In this document: piece after piece, positions 21,680 to 32,110 of the stretch
Numbering within the stretch: the stretch's first letter is position 1
Layout of the letters: each line of letters begins with the position of its first letter
Assembly: GCF_964656455.1 (NCBI RefSeq)
Contig: NC_135714.1
Location: 65,559,850-65,623,849 of the forward strand
Length of the DNA: 64,000 nucleotides
Reading direction: 5' to 3'
Source: Halichoerus grypus
Lineage: Eukaryota; Chordata; Mammalia; Carnivora; Phocidae
The notes under the pieces: model-generated
What the model was told of the DNA's origin: nothing
Databases searched by the model: none
The model's input: the letters and a program-made list of their open reading frames with translations, nothing else
Made by a program: the position numbers and the translations under genes

Positions 21680-22110
21680 AACCCCGTATCAGTCAGGCTC
21701 AGGGAGGAAACAGGGAGCACCCTGAAGAGGGTTTAACGAAGGGATGTTGTACAGAGGTGTAGACAGGATTAAGGGAAACTAGTAAGGGATGGGGACTCAC
21801 CCCAGGCTAACAGCAGTAGCAAGTGATTATCACCACTGGCCCCACAGGGCCCAGGGGAGGGTTTTGCACCATCAGGGAGAGCTGCAGACATCAGAGAGGG
21901 CTGTGCTGAAGCCCACCACTGCCAGACTACAGCCCAGCCAGCAAGGAGCCAGACAACTTAGCCCTTCACCTTCCCATCACCTGCTGCCGCTGATCATTGC
22001 AAACCCAAGTGGAAACCAGAACACAAGGGAGTGAGGGTCTGTAGAGATCAGCCTCCCGGTGAATAGCAGGAAGAAGAAAGTAGAGAGTGGATCTGGAGGG
22101 ACTGTGGGAC
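21680..22110 (-). mobile_element. Old LTR-like repeat, antisense
   Basis: 'GTATCAGTCAGGCTCAGGGA', 'GAGGGTTTAACGAAGGGATG', 'AGGTGTAGACAGGATTAAGG' are the inverted 3' end of the same repeat type seen at 44498-44990 and probably 12660-13185. The plus-strand frame at 21789-22034 is incidental. Confidence 0.55.
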
Positions 22111-22179
22111 ATCTCCAGCACCAGCACTTCAGTCTTCCGTTAGCAGATATCACCCCCCATTCCTTTCTCTCTGTAATTA

Positions 22180-22735
22180 GTATTTTGCAGTGACACTACA
22201 CATATATCCATTCTTCATAGTCATCAACTTTCAGTTTGTGTCACTTGGAACTCACGGTTCCCTGGTTTAATTTAGTGGGCATTAACCTGTTATTATCATT
22301 GTTTATTTTGAAGCTCACATCGTCCCATGTGTGGCCAGGGGGAGCCCTTTACACTGCCCCTGAGTCCTTCTGGCAGATCCCTCTCATTCTCTAGCCCTTC
22401 CTTGCTTTCATGTACAAAATATTCCAGGCTCATCTTGTGCCTTCCCTGCCCCAGCCCCACAATCATCCATTTCCCCAGGCTTCTTTTAGTGAAGAATGGT
22501 ATCTAGAAACATAGGTAGGTAGGTAGGTGGGTAGGTAGGTAGATACTGATAAAAATATATATACGTATATACATACACACACACCACTACTGCGTATACA
22601 TACACATTTACATTTATATTTATTTCTCCATCTATCTATCTATAACTACCTACTTATCATAGAGAAAGACAGCAACAGTCAAATTCCAATCCAGTCTGAC
22701 AGGGTTGCTTTTATTTTTCTCCCTTGCCTATCTGT
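22180..22735. mobile_element. Old LINE-like fragment with simple repeats
   Basis: 'TGTGTGGCCAGGGGGAGCCC', 'CCAGGCTCATCTTGTGCCTT' and 'TAGTGAAGAATGGTATCTAG' recall an old mammalian L1M-type repeat. TAGG, CA and TATC simple repeats lie within it. Family and orientation are uncertain. Confidence 0.4.
22511..22545 (+). repeat. (TAGG)n microsatellite
   Basis: Eight imperfect TAGG units with one TGGG variant. Short CA and CTAT runs follow at 22576-22583 and 22629-22643. Confidence 0.9.
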
Positions 22736-22747
22736 AACACATATCTC

Positions 22748-23215
22748 TCACATTGAGAACCTGGCTCCCCTGTGAAAGCCCTCCACACCACATCTGGGCT
22801 CGGACACCTCTTCCCAAGCCCTCCACCCCACAGGAAGAGCCTCCTCACCTTTTTCAGGCTCTGACACCTCGTTCTGAGATATCTTCTTTCATGGGCACCC
22901 TCCTCACCCCACTTGCACTCCGTGTCAGGCCCTCCACTGTGGGCATTCTCCTCATCCTGCCTGGTCTCCAACAACCTGTACTGGATGAATACTCTCCTCA
23001 CCTCACACAGGCTTTGACACAATACACTGAGCAGCCCTTCTCCCTGGATGCTCTGGTTACCCCCAACCTTGGACTCTGATGCCCTGCAAAGCCCACCCTC
23101 CTGCTGGAATGTCCTCCTTACCCCACATGGGATTCATCACTCCCACGTGGACACCCTTCTCACCCTCAATGGGCTCGAACACTCTGCTCTGTGCCACCAC
23201 AGCTTCCCACCCTGC
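22748..23215. repeat. Degenerate GC-rich minisatellite-like tandem repeat
   Basis: Roughly eight diverged units of about 45-60 bp share the pattern 'CTCCTCACC-cca-GGGctctgacac-ctct'. Examples are CCTCCTCACCTTTTTCAGGC, CCTCCTCACCCCACTTGCAC, CTCTCCTCACCTCACACAGG, CCCTTCTCACCCTCAATGGG. Open frames on both strands (22711-23022 minus, 22753-23079 plus) follow from the low-complexity composition. I do not recognise a named satellite. Confidence 0.6.
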
Positions 23216-24020
23216 CCCCAGCAAAGACCCCTAGCTTGCTAAATTCCACTTACTGGCTTTTTGGATGAAACAGTTCAGGAAGAGAGAGGAAAAGAAGGGG
23301 GGGGGAAGGAAAAGAAAGAGGAAGAAGGAGCGTTAAGTTGATAGAATATAAACCAAGGAGCCTTAGTGGCTATATCACTACCATCATGGAGAACTGTCTA
23401 AGGATGACACCAATACAGGGGAAAGCAGAGTCAAGAGTTGCCCAGAGACAGATTTCCAACATCATTAGAACATCTGGGTCCAACCATGCCTTAAGTCATG
23501 TATACTACTACCTTTTCATTTGTAAAGCAATCAATTAAATTTTATGCTCAAGCTAGGTTGAGTTGGGATTTCTGTCACTGGCAATTGGAAAAGTCTTAAT
23601 ACATAGAGTTACTCTAGCTGTTAATCCAATTCTTACATTGTGTGCCATAATTCCAATGACTGACTGGGCATCAGAAATACACCTAATACTAAGTCCCTAT
23701 CCTGTATCCCAACTCAAATAACTGGATTCTCACCTTAATAACAACATATCCACCATACTGTGCGCAGGATCACATCTTTGTATTCCTATGCTTTAAGCAG
23801 CCCCTGGCTACTTGCATGTACTCCATAAACACTTGCTGACGCTGGCATGAGGCTATACCTTGCTCTTTACAGGCCCCACTACACACTGAGGTCATGTCCT
23901 TCAATCTGAAGCTGGATATCTGGAACTCTATGACCTTAGAATGCACACAGACATCCTAAGGCAAGCCACCTGCTTGCATATTTGGAAGTGTTACGTATTC
24001 TCCCGACAATCGTGGTGAAA
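23216..24020. other. Unassigned sequence
   Basis: Contains a G run and purine-rich patch at about 23296-23330. No gene or nameable repeat otherwise. Confidence 0.4.
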
Positions 24021-24024
24021 ACTC

Positions 24025-24245
24025 ACACTACTGTGCTCTTCTAAGTGCCGTGCGCTTTACATACAGTATCTCACTTAATCCTCACAAGAAGCCAAGAGTA
24101 TAGGTACTATAATTGTCACTCCCATATTAGAAAGAAAACCAAAGCTCAAAGAGGTTACCTGATTTGCCAAAGACACCCATCTGGTCAGTGTCTGTGCCAG
24201 GATTTGAACTCAGACCAGCCTGTCTTCAAAGATGCCTTTCTCTTT
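24025..24245 (-). repeat. MIR SINE, antisense
   Basis: 'TATCTCACTTAATCCTCACA', 'CAAAGCTCAAAGAGGTTACC' and 'GTGCCAGGATTTGAACTCAG' give the reversed MIR core. Confidence 0.85.
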
Positions 24246-24264
24246 TCCTTTCACATCATCTCTG

Positions 24265-24712
24265 ATTTTTTTTTTTTTAATTTTCAATTGTGGCAAAATA
24301 CACATAACATAAAATTGACCATATCACCCATTTTTAAGTGTACAGTTCAGTAATGTTAACTGCATTCACATTGTTACTCAACCAGTCTCTGGAACTTTTC
24401 ATCTTGCAAATCTGAAACTCTGTCCCCATTAAACAAGTCCCCATTCCCCACTCCCCCCAGCCCCTGGCAACCATCATTCTACTCTGTCTCTGAATTTGAC
24501 TGATCTAGGAACCTCATATAAGTGGAGTCATGCAGCATCCGTCCTTTTGTGACTGCCTCATCTCGTTTGCCGTAATGTCGGCGGGGTTCATCTATGCTGC
24601 GGCACGTGTCAGGACTGCCTTCCTTTTTAAGGCTGAGTAATATTCTGCTGTATGCATACACCACATTTTGCTTATCCATTCATCCATTGTTGGACACCTG
24701 GGTTGCTTTCAA
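24265..24712 (-). mobile_element. Old L1M 3' end, antisense
   Basis: Starts with a T run, then 'CACATAACATAAAATTGACC', 'AAGTGTACAGTTCAGTAATG', 'CCCCTGGCAACCATCATTCT' and 'CCTTTTTAAGGCTGAGTAAT', ending at 'GGACACCTGGGTTGCTTTC'. This is the reversed 3'UTR and ORF2 end of an L1M element. 5'-truncated. Confidence 0.88.
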
Positions 24713-25374
24713 AAGCTGCCCTTCTCAACCACGACATTTAATCATCTCCCATACGCTTTGCTGTCTGCTTTCTGCATTTAGACCCTCTTCCAGGACTGCC
24801 CTGTCACCACCTGGGTGCTCTGGTCTGCCTACCTGCCTTGTTCTTTCTTCCCACAGAGAGCTCTTGCCTCTACCTGGCCCCTTAGCACCTGTTCAGCCCC
24901 GGGGTAGGGGAGAAGGGCTGTAGCTGTACGCTCCAGTTTCTTCCTGTCTACCCTGTCTGCCGTGGCTCACTGCTCCACGCCAGCCCTCTCGTGAACCATG
25001 TCAGCTACAAAGAACAGGATTTCTAAGGAGTGGTACTCCCTGGCATACAAATTACTTGGGAGATGAATCCTTCCTATCTCTTTTGAACATCCCTTTCAGG
25101 CATCCTGCTGACTGACGCTGGGAAGCTCCGATTACTATTAATAACTCTACAGTAGAGAAGGGAAAAAGGAGCTGTGCTCAAGATAAAACAACGATGAACT
25201 CAGTGAACGAATAAGGCCGAGACAAATGACAATAATGTATTCTGGATCCGTATGTCTCCAAAGCTAATTAACGTGTAGAAGCCTAATACTGAACATTCTC
25301 TAAAAACGCAATGCCACAAGGAAAACACTAATAAAGACCAGATATTTTCACATGATAAATTCCAAGGCAAGGGT
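24713..25374. other. Unassigned sequence
   Basis: A CT-rich stretch at 24720-24960 with a plus-strand frame that has no recognisable domain; otherwise featureless. Confidence 0.4.
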
Positions 25375-25560
25375 TGTGTCTTACAGGTCTTCATTTACAG
25401 CTCCCTGAAAGCACACAGTAGGCACTTATTCATTCATTTGACACGTTTTCAAGTTTCTATTCTAAAACAGGCATAGGCTTAATGCTGAGGATACAGTGGT
25501 GAATCAGACAAAGGCCAGCCTTCAGGAAGGAAGTCAGACAAGTAAACAAGCCATTACTAT
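25375..25560. repeat. L2/MIR-type fragments
   Basis: 'AAGCACACAGTAGGCACTTA' reads like a sense L2/MIR 3' end. It is followed by an antisense L2-like segment 'GAGGATACAGTGGTGAATCA ... GTCAGACAAGTAAACAAG'. Confidence 0.6.
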
Positions 25561-26009
25561 AGTGCAGCCGGTCTATTGATCCCGGTAATCAAGCAGTTAT
25601 AAAATTAACAAAACTCCAAAAGAAGGAACTCCTTTTTCAGTTTGCAACTCTCTATTAGCTACTTTGTAGCTAGAGAAAGTGACATGGTGCAGGAGAGGCC
25701 ATCATTTTATTTGCCACCACAAGACAGGATTGTGATTACTTAAAGAGCATTTAGAAATTCACCTCCTGTCCCCATCAACCCATCCCCCATCCTACATCCT
25801 TGAAAGAGCTTTATTTTTTCTCTATGGTTCCAGGCTCTCATCCTTGTCTGTACCTTCATCCCACTGAACATAAAGAATAGCACAGCCCTCAAGTGTCAGA
25901 AATAGTGCCTGATGGCCCTGGGAGGTCTTTTCAATTTCTTCTCTCCAGGGTTCAGGGAGCCAAAGCATGAACAAGAACACAGAGAACTCTCACAGCTTAT
26001 CAGACCGAA
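25561..26009. other. Unassigned sequence
   Basis: No gene or nameable repeat is visible. Confidence 0.4.
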
Positions 26010-26110
26010 GAGTCTACACATTCACTCAAACATCCATGCATCCCCACATTCTACAAGTAGTTACTGAACCTACTCTGTGCCAGATGCTGTTAGGGACACG
26101 GTACTGGACA
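26010..26110 (-). repeat. L2 fragment, antisense
   Basis: 'TAGTTACTGAACCTACTCTG' and 'GTGCCAGATGCTGTTAGGGA' match the reversed L2 3' end. Confidence 0.6.
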
Positions 26111-27035
26111 GAATCACTACAATTACTATAGGCCTTCATGGGCTATGAAGTCACCATTAAGCCCTGCCTAAACCCCAAGCATTGTGAAGTATATCCCCTC
26201 TAGAGTATGATAAATCTTGAAATTGTTTTCTTCATGCGGGACTATGCTTTGATCTTTATGCTTTTCACTTGGTATTTATCTTATTAGATGGTTTAGACTG
26301 ATTTTTCCTCCAAATTGCTAACTAGTCATTTCAACAATATTTATAGGGGAAAAAAATCTGCCCTTTGTCACTGTTTTTATGTTATCTCTGGAATCATACA
26401 GTTAAAAAAATTTTTATGTGAAAGGGCCAAGGTTTTGTGAAATACTTCCCAATGCCTTTCTTTCAGGATAATCCAGTTTCTTTTCCTGCTGTCCCTGGGG
26501 AAGGAACAGGGAAAGGCATATTTAAGGCTTTTCCACCCCTAGCTCCAGCAAAGACTGACAGCAGGATGATACTACTTATAGGCATTTTTTACATATGCAT
26601 CATATGAAATATACACACATACATAAAACCACAAAAGAATAATGTATTTCTCAATCTGTGGATGAGTACTAAAATATTTTAACTATTATAGCTCTTTTTG
26701 CTTTAAAATCTGATAGAAATAGACTCTCAAATATACTTTTACAGAATCTCCTTTGTAAATTCTATTTATTCTTTCAGAAAAACTCTTTTCTCTATCCCAA
26801 TCAGATTTTAATTGCTCTTGTATTAAGTCTATAAATCACTGCAATTTGAGGAAATCTTTACATGATCTAGTCTTCCCACCTGGGAGATATTTACTTTTAA
26901 TGAACTCAGGCAATAAGGCTTCCAAAAGTCACTCTTCAATTCCAGAATCCCTGAGCACAGCCAGCCTGACCTGCCTCCACACATAGCATCATCACAAACA
27001 CACTGAGCTGGTTCCAGTAGCAAAATCACAGAGTC
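26111..27035. other. Unassigned AT-rich sequence
   Basis: No gene or nameable repeat is visible. The minus-strand frame at 26829-27029 has no family signature. Confidence 0.4.
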
Positions 27036-27488
27036 TAAATGAATAAAGAAAATGTCATATATATAGATATATAGTAATATTATTCAGCGATAAAAAAGAA
27101 GGAAACCCTGCCATTTGTAACAACATGGATGGACCTTGAGGGTATTACACTAAGTGAAATAAGTCAAACACAGAAAGATAAATACTGCATGATCTCACTA
27201 TTATATGTGGAATCTAAACAAAAGGAAACAAAAAATAAATAAATAAAACCCAGAGCTCACAAATACAGAGAACAGATTAATGGTTGCCAGAGTCGATGGG
27301 GAGAATGGGTGAAGGTGGTTAAAAAATACAAACTTCCAACTATAAAATAACTCATGGGATGTAATGTACAACATAATGACTATAGTTAATAATAATGTAC
27401 TGCATATTTGAAAGATGCTAAGAGAGTAGATCTTGAAAAGTTTTCATTACAAGAAAAAAAACTGTAACGATGTATGGTGATATATGTT
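27036..27488 (+). mobile_element. Old L1M 3' end, left part (split by a younger L1)
   Basis: 'AACATGGATGGACCTTGAGG', 'GTGAAATAAGTCAAACACAG' and 'GTACTGCATATTTGAAAGAT' are an L1M ORF2 end and 3'UTR. It breaks at the target duplication (27468-27488) and continues at 31684-31800. Confidence 0.92.
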
Positions 27489-27511
27489 GTTTTTTGTGTG
27501 TGTGTTTTTTT

Positions 27512-27758
27512 TATTATGTTACGTTAATCACCATACATTACATCATTAGTTTTTGATGTAGTGTTCCATGATTCATTGTTTCCATGTAACACCCAGTGTT
27601 CCATTCAGTACGTGCCCTCTTTAATACCCATCACCAGGTTAACCAATCCCCCCACCCCTCTAGAACCCTCAGTTTGTTTCTCAGAGTCCATAGTCTCTCA
27701 TGGTTAGTCTCCCCCTCCGATTTCCCCCCCTTCATTTTTCCCTACCTGCTATCTTCTT
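27512..27758 (-). repeat. Distal 3'UTR module of the rearranged L1
   Basis: Antisense match to the 3'UTR of the L1 at 2751-3976: 'TTTTTGATGTAGTGTTCCAT', 'TAATACCCATCACCAGGTTA', 'CATAGTCTCTCATGGTTAGT'. It follows an internal poly-A (T run at 27760-27777 here) and ends at an A-rich/CA tail (27489-27511). Confidence 0.88.
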
Positions 27759-27778
27759 CTTTTTTTTTTTTTTTTTTA

Positions 27779-27947
27779 ACATATAATGTATTATTTGTTT
27801 CAGAGGTACAGGTCTGTGATTCAACAGTCTTATACAATTCACAGCGCTCACCATAGCACATACCCTCCCCAATGTCTATCACCCAGCCACCCCATCCCTC
27901 CCACCACTCCAGCAACACTCAGTTTGTTTCCTGAGATTAAGAATTCC
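27779..27947 (-). repeat. Proximal 3'UTR module of the rearranged L1
   Basis: Antisense 'TTTGTTTCAGAGGTACAGGT', 'GCGCTCACCATAGCACATAC', 'CAGTTTGTTTCCTGAGATTA'. This is a different L1 3'UTR type, directly after the ORF2 stop and closed by its own poly-A. Two UTR types in tandem suggest a composite or read-through 3' end. Confidence 0.85.
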
Positions 27948-29715
27948 TCATATCAGTAAGGTCATATGATACAAGTCTTTCTCTGATTGACTTATTTCGC
28001 TCAGCATAATACCCTCCAGTTCCAACCACGTCGTTGCAAATGGCAAGATTTCATTCCTTTTGATGGCTGCATAATACTCCATTGTATATATATACCACCT
28101 CTTCTTTATCCATTCATCTGTAAATGGACATCTTGGCTCTTTCCATAGTTTGGCTATTGTGGACATTGCTGCTATAAACATCGGGGTGCACATACTCCTT
28201 CGGATCCCTACATTTGTATCTTTGAGGTAAATACCGAGTAATGTAATTGCTGGGTCGTATGGTAGCTCTATTTTCACTTTTTGAGGAACCTCCATACTGT
28301 TTTCCAGAGTGGCTGCACAAGCTTGCATTCCCACCAACAGTGTAGGAGAGTTCCCCTTTCTCCGCATCCCCGCCAACATCCATCGTTTCCTGACTTGTTA
28401 ATTTTAGCCATTCTGACTGGTGTGAGGTGGTATCTCAATGAGGTTTTGATTTGGATTTCCCTGATGTCGAGCGATGTTGAGCACTTTTTCATGTGTCTGT
28501 TGGCCATTTGGATGTCTTCTTTGGAAAAATGTCTGTTCATGTCATCTGCCCATTTCTTGATTGGATCGTTTGTTCTTTGGGTGTTGAGTTTGATAAGTTC
28601 TTTATAGATTTTGGATACTAGCCCTTTATCTGATATGTCATTTGCAAACATCTTCTCCCATTCTGTCGGTTGTCTCTTGGTTTTGTTGACTGTTTCTTTT
28701 GTTGTGCAAAAGCTTTTTATCTTGATGAAGTCCCAATAGTTCATTTTGGCCCTTGCTTCCCTTGCCTTCGGTGATGTTTCTAGGAAGAAGTTGCTGTGGC
28801 TGAGGTCGAAGAGGTTGCTGCCTGTGTTCTCCTCTAGGATTTTGATGGACTCCTGTCCCACATTTACATCTTTCAACCAGTTTGAGTCTATTTTTGTGTG
28901 TGGTGTAAGGAAATGGTCCAGTTTCATTCTTCTGCATGTGGCTGTCCAATTTTCCCAACACCATTTGTTGAAGAGACTGACTTTTTTCCATTGGATATTC
29001 TTTCCTGCTTTGTCGAAGATTAGTTGACCATAGAGTTGAGGGTCCATTTCTGGGCTCTCTATTCTGTTCCACTGATCTATGTGTCTGTTTTTGTGCCAGT
29101 CCCATACTGTCTTGATGATGACAGCTTTGTAAGAGAGCTTAAAGTCCGGAATTGTGATGCCACGGGCTTTGCTTTTCTTTTTCAACATTCCTCTGGCTAT
29201 TCGGGGTCTTTTCTGGTTCCATACAAATTTTAGGATTATTTGTTCCATTTCTTTGAAAAAAGTGGATGGTATTTTGATAGGGATTGCACTGAATGTGTAG
29301 ATTGCTCTAGGTAGCATTGACATCTTCACAATATTTGTTCTTCCAATCCATGAGCATGGAACGTTTTTCCATTTCTTTGTGTCTTCCTCAATTTCTTTCA
29401 TGAGTATTTTATAGTTTTCTGAGTACAGATTCTTTGCCTCTTTGGTTAGATTTATTATATATATTATAGATTTATTTTCTCTATAAAATCTATAAAGTAT
29501 AAAGTATAGATTTATTCCTAGGTGTCTTATGGTTTGGGTGCAATTGTAAATGGCATCAACTGCTTAATTTCTCTTTCTTCTGTCCTGTTGTTGGTGTATA
29601 GGTATGCCACTGATTTCTGTGCATTGATTTTATATCCTGCCACTTTAATGAATTCCTGTATGAGTTCTAGCAGTTTTTGGGTGGAGTCTTTTGGGTTTTC
29701 CACATAAAGTATCAT
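27948..29715 (-). pseudogene. L1 ORF2 C-terminal portion, broken
   Basis: Two overlapping open pieces (29401-28274 and 28379-27948, different frames) plus a short piece 29715-29527 give the ORF2 part downstream of the reverse transcriptase catalytic box. It includes the '[18 protein letters not shown]' region and the Cys-rich end. The frame is broken by a frameshift near 28.3 kb and by an AT-rich expansion at 29450-29520. The catalytic Asp-Asp region is at the deletion edge (29711) and its upstream fingers/palm are absent. Confidence 0.9.
29450..29520 (-). repeat. AT-rich expansion inside L1 ORF2
   Basis: About 65 extra bases made of repeats of AGATTTATT/TATAAAGTATA lie between two copies of 'AGATTTATT'. 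They break an otherwise continuous ORF2 alignment with the flanking sequence. Confidence 0.7.
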
Positions 29716-29918
29716 CTCTTATTATAGTCTTTGGTTTAAAATCTAATTTGTCTGATATAAGGATTGCCACCCCAGTTTTCTTTTGGTGTCCATTAGCATG
29801 GTAAATGGTTTTCCACACCCTCACTTTCAATCTGGGGTGTCTTTGGGTCTAAAATGAGTCTCTTGCAGACAGCATATCGATGGGTCTTGTTTTTTTAATC
29901 CGATCTGATACCCTGTGT
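29712..29918 (-). repeat. Second copy of the endonuclease-start segment (duplication B)
   Basis: About 98% identical by eye to 30152-30359, with four substitutions and one G insertion/deletion over about 207 bp. It lies downstream of copy A in the element and joins directly to the post-catalytic reverse transcriptase part at 29711. Confidence 0.95.
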
Positions 29919-29973
29919 GTCATTTAAAATCTTTATTTCCTTGCTGATCTTTTGCTTAGATGATCTGTCCATT

Positions 29974-30375
29974 TCATGAGGGGGGGGTGTTGAAGTCCCC
30001 CACTATTATTGTATTGTTGTCGATGTGTTTCTTTGCTTTTGTTATTAATTGGCTTATATAATTGGCTGCTCCCAATTTAGTGGCATAGATATTTACAATT
30101 GTTAGATCTTCTTGTTGGATAGACCCTTTAAGTATGATATAGTGCCCTTCCTCATCTCTTATTATAGTCTTTGGTTTAAAATCTAATTTGTCTGATACAA
30201 GGATTGCCACCCCAGCTTTCTTTTGGTGTCCATTAGCATGGTAAATGGTTTTCCACCCCCTCACTTTCAATCTGGGGGTGTCTTTGGGTCTAAAATGAGT
30301 CTCTTGCAGACAGCATATCGATGGGTCTTGTTTTTTTAATCCAATCTGATACCCTGTGTCTTTTGATTGGGGCAT
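29974..30375 (-). pseudogene. L1 ORF2 endonuclease N-terminal fragment
   Basis: The frame contains the L1 apurinic-endonuclease-like start with 'CCLQETHF' (the conserved Asn/Glu metal-binding region includes this Glu) and 'TIIVGDFNTP' (conserved Asp-Phe-Asn motif). This protein nicks the genomic target at T/A sites. The domain continues briefly past 29974, then breaks into the duplicated segment, so the second half with the catalytic His is missing. Confidence 0.93.
30152..30359 (-). repeat. First copy of the endonuclease-start segment (duplication A)
   Basis: In its normal position at the start of ORF2; the source of, or partner to, 29712-29918. Confidence 0.95.
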
Positions 30376-30508
30376 TTAGCCCATTTACATTCAGGGTAAC
30401 TACTGAAAGATAGGAATTTAGTGCCACTGTATTGCCTGTAAGGTGACTGTTACTGTATATTGTCTGTGTTCCTTTCTGGTCTATGTTACTTTTAGGCTCT
30501 CTCTTTGC

Positions 30509-31405
30509 TTAGAGGACCCCTTTCAATATTTCTTGTGGGGCTGGTTTCGTGTTTGCTAATTCCTTTAGTTTTTGTTTGTCCTGGAAGCTTTTTATCTCTC
30601 CTATTTTCAATGATAGCCTAGCTGGATATAGTATTTTTGGCTGCATATTTTTCTCATTTAGTGCTCTGAATATATCATGCCAGTCCTTTCTGGCCTGCCA
30701 GGTCTCTGTGGATAGGTCTGTTGCCAATCTGATGTTTCTACCATTGTAGGTTACAGATCTCTTGTCCCGAGCTGCTTTCAGGATTTTCTCTTTGTCTCTG
30801 AGACTCATAAGTTTTACTATTAGATGTCGGGGTGTTGACCTATTTTTATTGATTTTGACAGGGGTTCTCTGTGCCTCCTGGATTTTGATGCCTGTTTCCT
30901 TCCCCAAATTAGGGAAGTTCTCGCTATAATTTGCTCCAATACACCTTCTGCCCCTCTCTCTCTTTCTTCTTCTTCTGGGATCCCAATTATTCTAATATTG
31001 TTTCATCTTATGGTATCACTTATCTCTCGAATTCTGCCTTCATGATCCAGTAGTTGTTTATCTCTTTTTCTCAGCTTCTATATTTTCCATCATTTGGTCT
31101 TCTATATCACTAATTTTCTCTTCTGCCTCATTTATCCTAGCACTTAGAGCCTCCATTTTTAATTGCACCTCATTAATAGCCTTTTTGAGTTCGACTTGGT
31201 TAGATTTTAGTTCTTTTATTTCTCCAGTAAGGGTTTCTCTAATATCTTCCATGCTTTTTCCAAGCCCAGCTAATATCTTTAAAATCGTCATTCTGAACTC
31301 TAGTTCCAACATTGTACTAATGTCTGTATTGATTAGGTCCCTGGCAGTCAGTACTGCCTCTTGATCTTTTTTTTTGAGGTGATTTTTTCCATCTTGTCAT
31401 TTTGT
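30509..31405 (-). pseudogene. L1 ORF1 (chaperone) relic
   Basis: A start region near 31405 encodes a Lys-rich N-terminus. It is followed by a heptad-like coiled coil (31312-31058, 'IKELKSNQVELKKAINEV'), a broken linker, and the RNA-recognition plus C-terminal domains (30907-30509, 'TPRHLIVKLMSLRDKEKIL', 'RRS..YNGRNIRLATDLS' type). An extra run of A near 31365 and stops at about 31058 and 30910 break it. ORF1p is a trimeric RNA-binding protein of the L1 particle. Confidence 0.9.
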
Positions 31406-31641
31406 CCAGAGAAGAATAGATGAATGAGAGAACAAAATGCTAACAGGGTAACAACTACCCCAGAAAAACATACACTAAAAAATCAGAAGAGACCTTCCAG
31501 AAAGTGGTCGCTTTTCTGTCCAGAGAGTTGCTGCTATTCTTTTCTTCGATCTCTTGTTGAGTTCGTAGGTGTTCAGAATGGTTTGATCCCTATCTAGCTG
31601 AATTCCTGGGACCAGATGAAATTTAGGTCTCCTACTCCTCC

Positions 31642-31650
31642 GCCATCTTG
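31642..31650 (-). promoter_or_regulatory. YY1-like core at the L1 5' end
   Basis: CAAGATGGC on the minus strand, 12 bp inside the element. YY1 sites at this position are known to set the start of transcription in L1 promoters. The HAL1-like element has the same core at 5170-5178. Binding here is inferred. Confidence 0.55.
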
Positions 31651-31683
31651 CTCCTCCCCTCTCGATGTATGGTGATATATGTT

Positions 31684-31800
31684 AACTGGACTTATGGTAG
31701 TGATTATTTCAAAATATATACAAATATCAAATCATTATACTGTACACCTGAAACAAATATAATGTTGTTTGTCAATTATATCTCAATAAAAAATAAAAAT
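31684..31800 (+). mobile_element. Old L1M 3' end, right part
   Basis: Continues the copy at 27036-27488: 'ATTATACTGTACACCTGAAA', 'TTGTCAATTATATCTCAATA' and an A-rich tail. Confidence 0.92.
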
Positions 31801-31984
31801 AAACACAGCTCCTAGACAGTGGTGGGTACTCAGTGAAAAACTTAATATTAACTGATACTAGACCATCCTCTGCTGGAATCTATGTAGCAAAAGAAACATT
31901 TAAGCAAAATACTTAAAATATAAAATAAAAGCTACATTGAAAAAAATTACAGAGTTTCACTAGAAAATATTTCCCCTAGTCCTC

Positions 31985-32110
31985 TCAATCCTTGGCTAAC
32001 ATTTATTAAGGTACTTCCTAGAGTTAGGAGCTGAAGATACAGTTCCTACCCTCATGAGTCCTACACTTTAGTTGGGTGGGTGCACAATATGCCTAGAATG
32101 AAAAAGCCAT
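31985..32110 (-). repeat. L2 fragment, antisense
   Basis: 'ACATTTATTAAGGTACTTCC', 'CTGAAGATACAGTTCCTACC' resemble the reversed L2 3' region. Confidence 0.6.

Larger units (their letters stand above)
27489..31662 (-). mobile_element. Internally rearranged L1 with intact 5' and 3' ends
   Basis: A 4.17-kb antisense L1 flanked by a 21-bp target duplication (starts CGATGTATGGTGATATAT) at 27468-27488 and 31663-31683. The 5' end (high coordinate) starts AGAGGGGAGGAGCAAGATGG, with the CAAGATGGC core at the boundary. In element order it has a 5'UTR, ORF1, the first part of the ORF2 endonuclease, a repeat of the endonuclease start, a jump to just after the reverse transcriptase catalytic box, the ORF2 C-terminus and a two-part 3'UTR. 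Full carnivore L1s are about 6 kb or more, so roughly 2 kb of ORF2 is missing. It cannot move itself. Confidence 0.92.

Noticed and set aside
22511..22545. Short tandem TAGG units as a possible CRISPR-like or attachment array
   Set aside because: It is a plain microsatellite in a mammalian genome, with no spacers and no associated genes.
22711..23079. Two about 105-codon frames on opposite strands
   Set aside because: Both follow from a low-complexity GC-rich tandem repeat; neither resembles a family.
28281..29233. Several plus-strand frames of 69-108 codons
   Set aside because: They are antisense shadows of the L1 ORF2 relic on the minus strand.
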